Of a stretch of 64,000 nt of DNA, positions 8,772-17,756 are shown piece by piece; positions within the stretch are counted from its first letter, which is position 1; every line of letters starts with the position of its first letter. The DNA lies in NCBI GenBank assembly GCA_947476895.1, contig CANJRX010000001.1, positions 62,001-126,000 of the forward strand, given 5' to 3'. The notes under the pieces are model-generated. The model was not told where the DNA came from and did not search any database. It saw nothing but the letters and a program-made list of their open reading frames with translations. The translations under genes and the position numbers were made by a program. This stretch comes from Fidelibacterota bacterium. GTDB lineage: Bacteria > Pseudomonadota > Alphaproteobacteria > Rhodospirillales > Rhodospirillaceae.

Positions 8772-9212
8772 TTAGTAGTCGACAGTAATGCCGAGCAGCG
8801 AGAGGTCGCTGCTTGCGCTGCTGCACATCGCAATACCGCGGCTGGCCGAGACGGGCGATGCGCATAAATCTGTACCGTCGATGTCATTGCTTGCGTCGTC
8901 GTCAGCAGCGATGAGCGTTTCACCTTCGGTGTGCAGCGTGACACGCGTGGATTTTGGCCCCGCGCAAAGCAGAGCAACGGACGCGCACGCGCCGAACTGC
9001 GCATCCGCCGTACTGGAGGATTTGGATGATTTGCGCGGCGTTTCGGCCACGCTCGCTTTGGCATTGATGCTACCGGTGACGGCCACGTAAGCCGTCACCG
9101 TCAGCGCAGAACGCGATTCCCCCGCGTACGCCATGCTTACAGGCGCACATAGAATCGCTGCTGCGATAAAAACCCCTAGTGCCGCTTCTGCGGCTGCCCC
9201 ATTCATCCCCAT
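8772..9212 (-). CDS. Small exported protein, probable fimbrial subunit-like, first gene of the operon
   Basis: 146 residues with a signal peptide (cleavage near SMAYA). The mature part starts with ALTVTAYVAVTGSI and ends in LSLLGITVDY. Both ends resemble the first and last beta-strands of SCPU subunits. The middle is Ser/Lys and Ala rich and contains several cysteines (FGACASVALLCAG, LCASP, AMCSS). I infer a divergent pilin-like minor subunit. The sequence does not show a full SCPU domain, so this rests partly on position directly upstream of the major subunit gene. Confidence 0.6.
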   Translation of the reverse strand: MGMNGAAAEAALGVFIAAAILCAPVSMAYAGESRSALTVTAYVAVTGSINAKASVAETPRKSSKSSSTADAQFGACASVALLCAGPKSTRVTLHTEGETLIAADDDASNDIDGTDLCASPVSASRGIAMCSSASSDLSLLGITVDY

Positions 9213-9381
9213 TACCCCATTCGAGGGTAAAACTCTTCCGCGAGTATGGGTAATTTACGGGAAGCGTAATAGTTGATTTTTTATTAAGACGACGGCTCCA
9301 CTGTGGATAAGTCGAAAAAATAATTGAACCGCGCAGCCTCTGATAGAATCGGTGGCGAACAATACCAGCGGAGTTGCCAGA

Positions 9382-10200
9382 ATGAGCTTACCGCCAGCAG
9401 AGAAACGCGCACGGTTTCGCGCTTTACATAGCAGCGGTTGTTTTGTGATCCCGAATCCCTGGGACATCGGCAGCGCGCGGTTTTTAGAGCAAGCCGGGTT
9501 TCAAGCTTTGGCCAGCACCAGTTCCGGCTTTGCCTGGTCGACGGGCCGGGCCGACGGCAACGTTCCAGTGAACGATGTGCTGATCCATTTAGCGGCTTTG
9601 AGCGCGGCAACAGATTTGCCGGTGAACGCAGACTTTGAAGACGGTCACGGCGTGAGCCTTGAGGACGTAGCTATGAATGTGGCGCGCGCCTGCGCAGCCG
9701 GGGTTTCAGGTCTTTCGATTGAGGATGCGCCCCAAGACGGCAGTCAACCGCTGTATGAGCTCGCCGATGCTGTCGCACGTTTGAAAGCCGCGCGCGCCGC
9801 CATCGATAAAGCCGGGGGTGATGTCGTTCTCACGGGCCGCGCCGAGAATTTCATTGTCGGCAGGCCCGATCTCGACGACGTGCTGCGGCGGCTGACGGCT
9901 TACGCGGAAGCCGGCGCTGACTGCTTGTATGCGCCGGGCCTCAAGACACCGGAGGAAATTACCGCGGTCGTGCGGGCCGTCGCGCCAAAGCCGGTCAATG
10001 TCTTGGTCACCGGGCCAGGGCCGACCGTGGCGGGCCTCGCAGCCCTTGGCGTGCGCCGCATCAGCACAGGCGGCGCTTTGGCGCGCAGTGCCTGGGGAGA
10101 ATTTATGAGAACGGCCCGAGAAATCGCCGGCGCGGGGACTTTTGAGTCCTTGAGCCGTGCGGCCTCGGGCCGTGATCTCAACGCCGCGATGGAACGCTAG
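9382..10200 (+). CDS. Isocitrate lyase/PEP mutase family protein
   Basis: 272 residues of the TIM-barrel PEP mutase/isocitrate lyase superfamily. Characteristic segments are VIPNPWDIGSARFLEQAGF, PVNADFEDGHG (metal-binding Asp/Glu region), LSIEDAP and VLTGRAENF. The Cys loop of true isocitrate or methylisocitrate lyases (KKCGH) is absent. That fits the oxaloacetate-decarboxylase/carboxyvinyl-carboxyphosphonate-like subgroup; the substrate is not assignable. A GTG at 9352 is also open. I prefer the ATG at 9382, with GCGGAG upstream and an N-terminus (MSLPPAEKRARFRALH) like family members. It stands alone, divergent from the fimbrial operon. Confidence 0.8.
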   Translation: MSLPPAEKRARFRALHSSGCFVIPNPWDIGSARFLEQAGFQALASTSSGFAWSTGRADGNVPVNDVLIHLAALSAATDLPVNADFEDGHGVSLEDVAMNVARACAAGVSGLSIEDAPQDGSQPLYELADAVARLKAARAAIDKAGGDVVLTGRAENFIVGRPDLDDVLRRLTAYAEAGADCLYAPGLKTPEEITAVVRAVAPKPVNVLVTGPGPTVAGLAALGVRRISTGGALARSAWGEFMRTAREIAGAGTFESLSRAASGRDLNAAMER

Positions 10201-10217
10201 CGCTATCGTTTAGAACT

Positions 10218-10868
10218 CTATGGGTCAGAGGGCTTGAACTGCAGCTCTTTACCCGCCGGCGGCATTTCTTCGGACACCGCAAGCAACGCCGCCACGGCAA
10301 CGTAGGTGCCGGCGACGGCCGTCAGATCAACCACGCCTTGTTCACCCAGAAGCTTCTTGGTGGCAGCGAAGGTCGCATCGGACACTTCATGCTTTTCCAT
10401 GAGTTCGGTGACGAAGTCGTAAACCACGGTTTCATCAGGCGCCATTTTGGACGGACGCTTTTTCTGGCGTAGATCGTCGATAATCTCTTTCGACAAGCCG
10501 TTCTTCATGGCGATGGGAACGTGCGCGTACCATTCAACCTGCGAACGCCACTGGCGGCCGATGATAAGAATGGCGAATTCATTCAACTTCAGCGGCACCG
10601 AAGTCTTGAGGCGCAGATAGCCCATAAGATCGAACATGTGACGGCCCATTTCCGGGCTGCGCATCATGGGATTGTAGGGACCGCCCAGACCGACGCTGGA
10701 GATTTTCATCACATCTTCGCCCAGCGACTTTTGCGCGGGGTTCAGTTGTTCCATGGTCATTTGCACAAAGCGCGGCTCTTTGCCGATGACGTTCGAGGCT
10801 GAAAACCCCATCATCGCTACTGCCGCGACTGCTGTTGCGGACAAGGCCGCAACGTGACTTTTTTTCAT
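10218..10868 (-). CDS. Carboxymuconolactone decarboxylase family protein with signal peptide
   Basis: 216 residues. The first 35 residues form an alanine-rich signal sequence or anchor. The rest is a CMD-type helical domain with LNEFAILIIGRQWRSQVEWYAH, the segment that in AhpD relatives carries the CxxC pair. Here the cysteines are absent, as in gamma-carboxymuconolactone decarboxylases. The periplasmic prediction is unusual for a classical decarboxylase, so the exact reaction is unclear. The ATG at 10868 is chosen over an upstream in-frame start because a GGGAGGA site lies just before it. Confidence 0.75.
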   Translation of the reverse strand: MKKSHVAALSATAVAAVAMMGFSASNVIGKEPRFVQMTMEQLNPAQKSLGEDVMKISSVGLGGPYNPMMRSPEMGRHMFDLMGYLRLKTSVPLKLNEFAILIIGRQWRSQVEWYAHVPIAMKNGLSKEIIDDLRQKKRPSKMAPDETVVYDFVTELMEKHEVSDATFAATKKLLGEQGVVDLTAVAGTYVAVAALLAVSEEMPPAGKELQFKPSDP

Positions 10869-11019
10869 CCTCAATCCTCCCTTCCTCACTGCGCTTTCGC
10901 GCTCCACTTCAACGCGGGCGAAAACGAGAAAACGTCCGCCGCGCGCTTGGGCCGAAGACTAGCCCAGAACGACGGGTTAGGGAAAGCCTACCGGTGTAAC
11001 GCGGGGCTATGGCTTCGGA

Positions 11020-11187
11020 TTAAGACGGCTGTGGTCGAGCTTCTTTTCGCCGCGCTGTTTTTCTGCGGTTTGCGCAGTCTTCAGCCTTGGTGCGGCCATA
11101 CTTAACGCGATTGCCGTCCGCTTTTGCGGCCGCGTCCTCACGGACTTTTGCTTTGCGTGCACGCCTGAGATTGACGATTTCGGCCAT
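11020..11187 (-). CDS. DUF4169 family small basic protein
   Basis: 55 residues starting MAEIVNLRRARKAKVREDAA and containing VKYGRTKAED, the pattern I associate with the alphaproteobacterial DUF4169 family. It is very rich in Arg and Lys, with no membrane segment or signal peptide. The function of the family is not known. The frame extends upstream to 11301, overlapping the start of the divergent GNAT gene, but family similarity begins at the ATG at 11187. Confidence 0.75.
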   Translation of the reverse strand: MAEIVNLRRARKAKVREDAAAKADGNRVKYGRTKAEDCANRRKTARRKEARPQPS

Positions 11188-11265
11188 GAAAATGTCCCAG
11201 CCGGGAGTTGCGGAAGTCACGTTTGTACCACATCTTGATGCTTCCCTTAGATGAAGGATGTCGTC

Positions 11266-11544
11266 ATGAGCACCAATGCCGTTTCCGATAATGTCGCCCA
11301 ACAGCGCTTCGAACTGGCGGAGGGCAGCGACGTGGCCTTCGCCAACTATCGTTTAAGCGGCGATGTGCTGACGATCCCTTATGTGGAATCGCCGCCGGCT
11401 TTACGCGGCAGAGGAACGGCTGGGCGTTTAATGCAAGGTCTGGTCGACCACGCGCGCGAACGTAAACTGAAGATCGTTCCGATCTGCGGTTATGCCGTGT
11501 CGTGGTTCACCCGCCACCCCGAGCACGAAGACGTGCTGCGTTAG
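11266..11544 (+). CDS. Small GNAT-like N-acetyltransferase (COG2388 type)
   Basis: 92 residues of the short GNAT subfamily. It has an N-terminal strand FELAEGSDVAFANYRL, the acetyl-CoA-binding loop LRGRGTAGRLMQG at about residues 51-63, and the C-terminal VPICGYAVSWFTRHPEHEDVL with the conserved Cys and Trp. The substrate is unknown. An ATG at 11251 is also possible. The ATG at 11266 has AAGGA at a better distance. Confidence 0.8.
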   Translation: MSTNAVSDNVAQQRFELAEGSDVAFANYRLSGDVLTIPYVESPPALRGRGTAGRLMQGLVDHARERKLKIVPICGYAVSWFTRHPEHEDVLR

Positions 11545-11563
11545 AACGCCCTTCTAGTTTTAT

Positions 11564-11673
11564 CCCTCCCCTGCAAGGGGAGGGTAAGGGAGGGGTCGTT
11601 TCTATCATCGGTGTTGGCGTTCTTTTGCGCGTACAACGACCCCCACCTAACCTCCCCCTTCCAGGGGGAGGAA
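11564..11673. repeat. Nested palindromic intergenic repeat (CCCTCCCC/GGGGAGGG type)
   Basis: Two GC-rich hairpins: CCCTCCCC-TGCAA-GGGGAGGG at 11564-11584, and CCTCCCCCTTCCAGGGGGAGG at about 11651-11671. They are enclosed by a third pairing between GAGGGGTCGT (11590-11599) and ACGACCCCC (from 11636). Repeats of this composition are frequent between genes in alphaproteobacteria. This copy lies between the convergent GNAT and molybdenum-enzyme genes and could also act as a terminator. Confidence 0.6.
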
Positions 11674-11676
11674 AAT

Positions 11677-13881
11677 TTACGACGACAGCTTCGCCTTGTT
11701 GATCGGCAACACCGTCACCGGCTTGCCCGTGAGCGCGAAGATGGCGTTGGCGACGGCCGGTCCCGCCGGCGGCACACCCGGCTCGCCCACACCCGTGGGA
11801 TTGGCCGTGGACGGAACGATGTGCACTTCGATCTTCGGCATCTCATCCATACGCAGCACATCGTAGCCATCGAAGTTGCTCTGCTCGACCAAGCCGTCTT
11901 TCAGCGTGATCGCACCCTTCATGACGGCGCCAAGACCATAACCAATGCCGCCTTCCATCTGCGCCCGGATCACATCGGGATTGATGGCGATGCCGCAATC
12001 GACGGCGCAAACGATGCGCTCGACTTTGATATCGCCCTTGGCATCACGGCTGACTTCAGCCACCTGCGCAACATAGCTACCAAAAGATTCGGCGACAGCA
12101 ATGCCGCGCGCTTTGTTCGCGCCAAGGGCTGTACCCCAGCCTGACTTCTGCGCGACAAGATCGAGCACCGCTTTGTGGCGGGCGTGTTCGGCCGGAAGCA
12201 TCGCCTGGCGGAACGCCAGCGGATCTTTGCCGGCGGCGCGCGCCATGATGTCGATGAAAACTTCGGTCGCGTAGGCATTGTGCGTGCTGCCGACAGAGCG
12301 CCACCACAACACCGGCACGCCCACGTCGGTGGTGTGCAGTTCAACATCGATGTTGGGGATGTTGTAAGGCAGGTTCGAAGCGCCTTCGACCGAAGTCGCA
12401 TCGATGCTGCCGGGCTGACCGGCGAAGGCCGTGCCCTTCATGATCGATTGACCGACAATGCGATGGCTCCAAGCCGTCAGCGCGCCGTTCGCATCAAGAC
12501 CCGCCGTCATGCTGTGCACGTACATGGGGCGATAGCGGCCGCCCTTGATGTCGTCTTCGCGCGTCCAGATCAGTTTTACCGGCGTACCCGCCGGCAGTGT
12601 TTTCGCGACTTCTGCCGTCTCAACAATAAAGTCCGAAGCGAAGTTCGCGCGGCGGCCAAAGCTGCCGCCGGCAAGCAGCGTATGGATGGTTACTTGTTCC
12701 GGCTTCAAACCCAGCACACGCGCGACATTGCCTTGATCAACGGTTTGGAATTGGCACCCGGCCCAGACTTCGCAAGCACCGTCTTTAATCTCGACCACTG
12801 CATCCATGGGCTCCATCGGTGCGTGCGCGAGATAGGGAAATTCGAAGTCGGCGGTGACGGTTTTTGCCGCCTTCGCGAGAACGCCTGCAGCATCACCGGC
12901 TTTCTTCGCCGATTGCCCCTGCGTTTTGGCGAGCTTTTTATATTCTGCCAGCAATTCCGGCGTGCCGCGCTTTTCCGCTTTGCTCTCATCCCAGGTGATT
13001 TGCAGCGCGTCGCGCGCTTGCTTGGCAGTCCAGAATGAATCGGCCACCACGGCAACGCCCGACGAAATTGGCGTCACCGAAATCACGCCCTTGAGGCGCA
13101 TGGACGCCGTGGGATCGAAGGTCTTCATCGTCGCACCGAAGCGGGGCGCGCGCGCCACCGCCGCATAGACCATGCCCGGACGTACGATATCGAGCGCGAA
13201 TATCGCCTTGCCGGTGGTCTTCTCGACGTTGTCCATGCGCGGCACGTTCGTGCCGATGAGGGTGAAGTCCTTTGGGTCTTTGAGTTTGACGTCCGCGGGC
13301 GGCGTCAAACGCGCGGCTTTGTCCGCCAGCGCGCCGAAGGTTGCCGAACGCTGAGACGCCGCGTGACTCACAACACCTTTGCTGACGGTGATGTCCACCG
13401 CCGGAACTTTCCAATCCTTTGCGGCCGCTTCAACAAGCATCGCGCGCGCGGTCGCGCCCGCTTTGCGCAGCTGCTCAAAAGAATTGGCAACCGCCGTACT
13501 CCCGCCGGTGCCCTGCATGCCGAAGGCAAGGTTCTTATAAAGCGCGGCATTGGCGGGCGCGCTTTCAGCGCGCATTTGGCTCCAATCCGCATCAAGCTCT
13601 TCCGCAACGATGGTGGGCAAGCCGGTGTAAACACCCTGTCCCATTTCCAAATGCTTGATCATGACGGTGACGGTGTTGTCAGGCGCTACGCGCACAAAGG
13701 CGTTTACCAGCTCGGCGTTCGTCAACGGCGGCGGCGCTTCAGCCGCCAGAACGCGCGATCCGCGGGGCGTAAACACAAAGCCGATGATTAAGCCCGCAGC
13801 TGTGCCCTTCAGCACATCGCGGCGGCTAGGCTTTGACATCGATGTTTTAGCGGCGGCGAAGGGGAATGCTTTTTTATTCAT
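11677..13881 (-). CDS. Molybdopterin-binding large subunit, isoquinoline 1-oxidoreductase beta (IorB)-like
   Basis: 734 residues of the xanthine-dehydrogenase-family molybdenum hydroxylases. A twin-arginine signal ([19 protein letters not shown]) predicts Tat export as a folded complex. Family segments include [20 protein letters not shown] (about 80-100), [26 protein letters not shown] (molybdenum-cofactor loop) and a C-terminal [23 protein letters not shown] carries the usual catalytic Glu. It would oxidise an aldehyde or N-heterocycle in the periplasm with the adjacent 2Fe-2S subunit. No cytochrome c or XdhC-like maturation gene is next to it, so the electron acceptor must be elsewhere. 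Confidence 0.88.
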   Translation of the reverse strand: MNKKAFPFAAAKTSMSKPSRRDVLKGTAAGLIIGFVFTPRGSRVLAAEAPPPLTNAELVNAFVRVAPDNTVTVMIKHLEMGQGVYTGLPTIVAEELDADWSQMRAESAPANAALYKNLAFGMQGTGGSTAVANSFEQLRKAGATARAMLVEAAAKDWKVPAVDITVSKGVVSHAASQRSATFGALADKAARLTPPADVKLKDPKDFTLIGTNVPRMDNVEKTTGKAIFALDIVRPGMVYAAVARAPRFGATMKTFDPTASMRLKGVISVTPISSGVAVVADSFWTAKQARDALQITWDESKAEKRGTPELLAEYKKLAKTQGQSAKKAGDAAGVLAKAAKTVTADFEFPYLAHAPMEPMDAVVEIKDGACEVWAGCQFQTVDQGNVARVLGLKPEQVTIHTLLAGGSFGRRANFASDFIVETAEVAKTLPAGTPVKLIWTREDDIKGGRYRPMYVHSMTAGLDANGALTAWSHRIVGQSIMKGTAFAGQPGSIDATSVEGASNLPYNIPNIDVELHTTDVGVPVLWWRSVGSTHNAYATEVFIDIMARAAGKDPLAFRQAMLPAEHARHKAVLDLVAQKSGWGTALGANKARGIAVAESFGSYVAQVAEVSRDAKGDIKVERIVCAVDCGIAINPDVIRAQMEGGIGYGLGAVMKGAITLKDGLVEQSNFDGYDVLRMDEMPKIEVHIVPSTANPTGVGEPGVPPAGPAVANAIFALTGKPVTVLPINKAKLSS

Positions 13882-13893
13882 GATGCGCACCCC

Positions 13894-14349
13894 TTACAAC
13901 GCTGTCGCCGCATCGTGAATCGCTTCACGGATGCGGTGATAGGTGGCGCAGCGGCAGATGTTGCCGCTCATGGCGGCGTCGATATCGTCATTATTGGGTT
14001 TAGGCTTGTCGGTGAGCAACGCCACCGCCGACATGATCTGGCCCGACTGGCAGTAGCCGCATTGCACGACATTGAGTTTTTGCCACGAAGCCTGCACGGC
14101 CTCCGCGGTCTTTCCTGAAATACCTTCGATGGTAGTGATCTTCGCACCCGCCACCGCCGACACGGGCGTGACACAGGCGCGGGCTGCTTCACCGTCGATG
14201 TGCACCGTACAGGCGCCGCATTGGGCGATACCGCAACCGTATTTCGTGCCGGTGAGTTCTGCCTTCTCACGGATGGCCCACAGCAGCGGCATTTCGGGGT
14301 CCACGTCCAAAGTCACGGGTTGGCCATTGAGGGTGAATGATGTGGGCAT
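13894..14349 (-). CDS. (2Fe-2S)-binding small subunit, isoquinoline 1-oxidoreductase alpha (IorA)-like
   Basis: 151 residues. The N-terminal plant-type ferredoxin domain contains CGIAQCGACTVH, the first [2Fe-2S] site. The C-terminal helical domain has CGYCQSGQ and CRCATYHRI, the second site. It passes electrons from the molybdenum subunit. It has no signal of its own; in this family it is co-exported with the Tat-tagged large subunit. The ATG at 14349 has GGAGG upstream. The longer open frame to 14484 lacks similarity. The gap to the large subunit gene is 12 bp, indicating an operon. Confidence 0.9.
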   Translation of the reverse strand: MPTSFTLNGQPVTLDVDPEMPLLWAIREKAELTGTKYGCGIAQCGACTVHIDGEAARACVTPVSAVAGAKITTIEGISGKTAEAVQASWQKLNVVQCGYCQSGQIMSAVALLTDKPKPNNDDIDAAMSGNICRCATYHRIREAIHDAATAL

Positions 14350-14431
14350 GATTGGACCTCCTGAGACGCGCGCGGGGTTTAGAGATGGTGGGGTCAAATG
14401 GCGCGTTCGTCCATAGCCCCGCGTAAGTTTA

Positions 14432-14935
14432 TTATACCGGTGGTGCCGCCGCCGTGAGATCGACAAACCGCGGTGGATGGCCACAAGCTTCCATAAACCG
14501 CTGCAGATCGGCGGATTGTATGGATGTTGTCATCGTGTTGAGGAGCGGGTGCGCGTTAATAACCTCAGCACCCATCATGGCTTTATCGAAAATCACCTGC
14601 ACCTGAATAGTCGGATCGTTAATAACGGCAAAGGGTGTGACCGAGCCCGGTGTTACACCCAGCACGCGCAACAACCGTTCCGCAGACCCAAACGACAGAC
14701 GCCCCGCGCCAATCAGCGGCGCCAGTTTCTTCAAGTCGATGCGCCGGTCGCCTGGCGCTACCACCAGCCACATCTTTTCCTTCGGATCACGCAGAAAAAG
14801 ATTTTTGACATGAATGCCGGGCAGATGCCCCACAGCGGCGGAAAGCTCTTCGACGGTGAACGCCGCGGCATGTTCGGTGGTGGTGGTCGCGATGCCGAGC
14901 TCAGTAAGGCGCGCGAATAGATCAGCCGGCGTCAT
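14432..14935 (-). CDS. Prolyl-tRNA editing protein ProX/YbaK-like (Ala-tRNAPro deacylase)
   Basis: 167 residues of the bacterial prolyl-tRNA synthetase-associated/ProXp family. Visible family segments are HAAAFTVEELSAAVGHLPGIHVKNLFLRD, the Lys of VKNLFL near the active pocket, GRLSFGSAERL and LGVTPGSVTPFAVIND. It hydrolyses mischarged aminoacyl-tRNAPro in the cytoplasm. The start directly follows the end of the TldE-like gene (stop codon to next gene spacing 0), so the three genes 17703 to 14432 may be co-transcribed. Confidence 0.88.
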   Translation of the reverse strand: MTPADLFARLTELGIATTTTEHAAAFTVEELSAAVGHLPGIHVKNLFLRDPKEKMWLVVAPGDRRIDLKKLAPLIGAGRLSFGSAERLLRVLGVTPGSVTPFAVINDPTIQVQVIFDKAMMGAEVINAHPLLNTMTTSIQSADLQRFMEACGHPPRFVDLTAAAPPV

Positions 14936-16258
14936 TCAGAGCGTCATCCGCATATCGTCGATGATCGCGCCCGGCAACCGCATGGATCGGGTGGACCGCG
15001 CTTCATAGGTGTCCGTGGACAACAGAAGATCACGCTCAGCCGTCAGGGCCACAAGGTTGTCGCCCAACATGCGATAGATGGAGTCATCAAAGCGCATGAC
15101 GTTGACCGGTGCGACGATCTCGCCGTTCTCGACCCAGAAGGTTGCAAAGCGCGTCATACCTGTGAGGCGCGCAGCGTTGCGGTCGGAATAATTGAGATAC
15201 CAAAGATTGCCGACATAGATGCCGGTGCCTAAGGTTTTGAGAATATCCTCGTGCGCCAGCGTGCCCGCGGCCATGTCCAAAGCCACCGGTGATTCGGAAT
15301 CGTCAGCACCGTTAGGCGCTTCATCAAACTCTGCTGCCGAACGCGGACTGACGAGGCAATCTTTATACGCGCCGTTTTCGATTAGCGTCACGTTGTCGGG
15401 CTTCACGAAGCCCTGGTTTTGAAAACCGGGGCTGAGACCATCGCGCATGTTTTCCGAGATGGTCACGGCAGAATTTAGTTTCACACCTTGCTCAACCATT
15501 TTGATCAGCGGCGTCGTCGCGGTGCGATGATCGGCGAGACCGAAGCCGCCCCAGCTCATCATACTGAGAATGTCTTCCATGGCGGCTGGCGCCAGATAAA
15601 CGCGGTATCCGTCGGGCTGAATGGTTTTCGCGGGACGCGCCAGCGCCGCCAAACGTTCTTTGGCCAAGCCAGCTTTGTGCGCGAAGGCCGCCGCATTCCA
15701 CGTCGTGCCGGCGTGACCCATCTTCACGGCCTTGTCGGCGCGCAGATAAAAGCTGAGATCGATGTTGAAAGCCTTCACCGTATCCCAATTGCGCTGACCG
15801 AGGCTGTTAGCGAAACCGCTGTGAATGGGACCTGCGGCGTAAAAGCCCACCATGTCGTGGCCGGCGCCCGCTTTCAAAACCGCATCGACGCTTTCTTCGG
15901 GCGTGCCGAGCGCACTGGGCATCACGCGCGTTGTTGACTGCGGCGTGGTGTTGATGAGGAAATGCGGATCTTCGGCCGTGTCATTCAGAATGTCGCGCAG
16001 CGTTGCGACGGCAGCTTTGACAACATCCGCATCTAAATCCTGTTCACCCGTGAGACTTAACGTCTGCGCGGCGTGACACTTCCCCCGAAACAATTCCAAG
16101 GTCAGATAGCGCTGCTCAACCATGCCGGCTTGGCGCACGGCCGAGCGATTAAAGCGCACAAAGTCTGAAGATTCACCGGAAAAGCGCGCCAGAAACCCCT
16201 CGTCGCCCTTTATCTGCGCGGCGATGACATCTGCGGTCGTATAAAACTGATCTTGCAT
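14936..16258 (-). CDS. TldE/PmbA-like metallopeptidase partner
   Basis: 440 residues of the TldD/PmbA superfamily without the HExxxH zinc motif, hence the TldE-like partner. Landmarks are RFNRSAVRQAGMVEQRYLTL near the N-terminus, and SENMRDGLSPGFQNQGF and TRFATFWVENGEIV in the C-terminal half. With TldD it forms a heterodimeric protease that trims modified peptides in the cytoplasm. The ATG at 16258 starts 5 bp after the TldD stop. A TTG at 16267 would overlap that stop codon. Confidence 0.85.
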   Translation of the reverse strand: MQDQFYTTADVIAAQIKGDEGFLARFSGESSDFVRFNRSAVRQAGMVEQRYLTLELFRGKCHAAQTLSLTGEQDLDADVVKAAVATLRDILNDTAEDPHFLINTTPQSTTRVMPSALGTPEESVDAVLKAGAGHDMVGFYAAGPIHSGFANSLGQRNWDTVKAFNIDLSFYLRADKAVKMGHAGTTWNAAAFAHKAGLAKERLAALARPAKTIQPDGYRVYLAPAAMEDILSMMSWGGFGLADHRTATTPLIKMVEQGVKLNSAVTISENMRDGLSPGFQNQGFVKPDNVTLIENGAYKDCLVSPRSAAEFDEAPNGADDSESPVALDMAAGTLAHEDILKTLGTGIYVGNLWYLNYSDRNAARLTGMTRFATFWVENGEIVAPVNVMRFDDSIYRMLGDNLVALTAERDLLLSTDTYEARSTRSMRLPGAIIDDMRMTL

Positions 16259-16263
16259 ATGAC

Positions 16264-17703
16264 TCAACCGCCGCCGAATACGTGCACATCGGCGAACACC
16301 GCCGGCGGCGCGCTGTGACCGACGCGGATGGCCTGGTTGGGTTCACCCTTGCCGCAAGTAGGTGTGCCTAACACTTGCACGCTGGCCGCATTGCCGAGGC
16401 CTTTAAGGTTGCGCCAAAAGGTCGCAGAAATACCGCGGTAGTTCGGATTTTTTACCACAGGACCCAACTTGCCGTTTTTGATGAGGCGCGCACGCTCGCA
16501 ACCGAACTGGAATTTGTTGCGGCTGTCATCGATGGACCACGACACATTGGTTTCCATGGTGATGCCGTTTTCAACACCACTCACCAAATCTTCAAAAGAG
16601 GCGCTTCCCGGTTCGAGATTCAAATTGGCCATGCGATCGATGGCCGGACGGTTCCAATTGCAGGCGCGGGCGTTGGCAACACCTGACGTATTTGCGCGCG
16701 CTTGGCTAAACGCGCCACCGAGCGGCTTCTGCAAAATTCCATCACGGATCAAGAACTGGCGCTCGGCGCGTGTGCCGTCGTCGTCAAAAGCGTAGGACGC
16801 AGCCTCGCCTACAACACCCGGATCGAAGGTGATGTTGAGCAACGGGGAGCCGTACTGATAACTGCCGAACATATCGAGGGTGACAAAACTAGTGCCGGCG
16901 TAATTGCGCTCATCACCCAAGATGCGATCCAGCTCCAACGGATGACCGATGGATTCGTGAATCTGGATGTACATCTGATCTGGTGCGAGCAGGAGATCCA
17001 TCTCGCCCGTGGGACAGTTGGGTGCGGCCAACAGCTCAAGCGCTTCGTCGGCGACGCGGGGCGCTGCGGTCCAGAAACCCACATCATCCAGCACATCAAG
17101 GCCGCCCTGACGGATCACGCCGCCCCGGCCAAAGGTTCGGGTTTGTGTTTCGCCGTCAACCGAAGCGCTGGCGCTTAAACCCGGCACGACAATGCCGCGC
17201 CGCTGGCGAATAAAATCGCCGGACGACGTGACGAGCACAGAGTCTTCGTCGGTGAAAGACAGATCCGTCGACCAATCGGCGATACGGTCATCGCGCTTCA
17301 GTTCTTCGGATTGCGCTTTAAGGCGCACAAACTTCTCGGCGCGGCTGACGGCATCCCAAGCGATGCGGGGCCGGTCTTCGTGATCATGATGGATGGTATT
17401 CGTGCTGCGCGGCGGCAATGGAGCCACCATGCGCCCCGCCGATCTTTGCGCCCACTCGAGCGCTGCACGGCCCGCACGCGTGAGGCCCGCCGCGCTGATA
17501 TCCGATGTCGCCGCATAGCCTAAACCGCCGCCGGCATGAACCGTAACCATGACGCCAAAGTCATCTGAAAGCGCCACCGGTTCGGCCACGCCGCGGGTGA
17601 CGGCCAGGTATTCCGCGCGGCTGCGCATAACGCGCACCGACCAAAAGTCACAAGCCGGGGCAACGGCGGCAAAACGTGCGGCAATATCGGCGGGCAATGT
17701 CAT
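16264..17703 (-). CDS. TldD-like zinc metallopeptidase
   Basis: 479 residues. The active-site motif HESIGHPLELDR lies at about residue 249, matching the HExxxH zinc site of TldD. Other family segments are VTVHAGGGLGYAATSD, YAFDDDGTRAERQFLIRDG and YRGISATFWRNLKGLG near the C-terminus. It is the catalytic half of the TldD/TldE protease. The ATG at 17703 is only 8 bp from an alternative start of the divergent mnmC gene, so the promoters must overlap or lie inside the coding sequences. Confidence 0.88.
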   Translation of the reverse strand: MTLPADIAARFAAVAPACDFWSVRVMRSRAEYLAVTRGVAEPVALSDDFGVMVTVHAGGGLGYAATSDISAAGLTRAGRAALEWAQRSAGRMVAPLPPRSTNTIHHDHEDRPRIAWDAVSRAEKFVRLKAQSEELKRDDRIADWSTDLSFTDEDSVLVTSSGDFIRQRRGIVVPGLSASASVDGETQTRTFGRGGVIRQGGLDVLDDVGFWTAAPRVADEALELLAAPNCPTGEMDLLLAPDQMYIQIHESIGHPLELDRILGDERNYAGTSFVTLDMFGSYQYGSPLLNITFDPGVVGEAASYAFDDDGTRAERQFLIRDGILQKPLGGAFSQARANTSGVANARACNWNRPAIDRMANLNLEPGSASFEDLVSGVENGITMETNVSWSIDDSRNKFQFGCERARLIKNGKLGPVVKNPNYRGISATFWRNLKGLGNAASVQVLGTPTCGKGEPNQAIRVGHSAPPAVFADVHVFGGG

Positions 17704-17756
17704 AAGATGATATGTCGCGCGGTGGCGGCGACTTTGCAAGCCACGTAAGGGAAATG

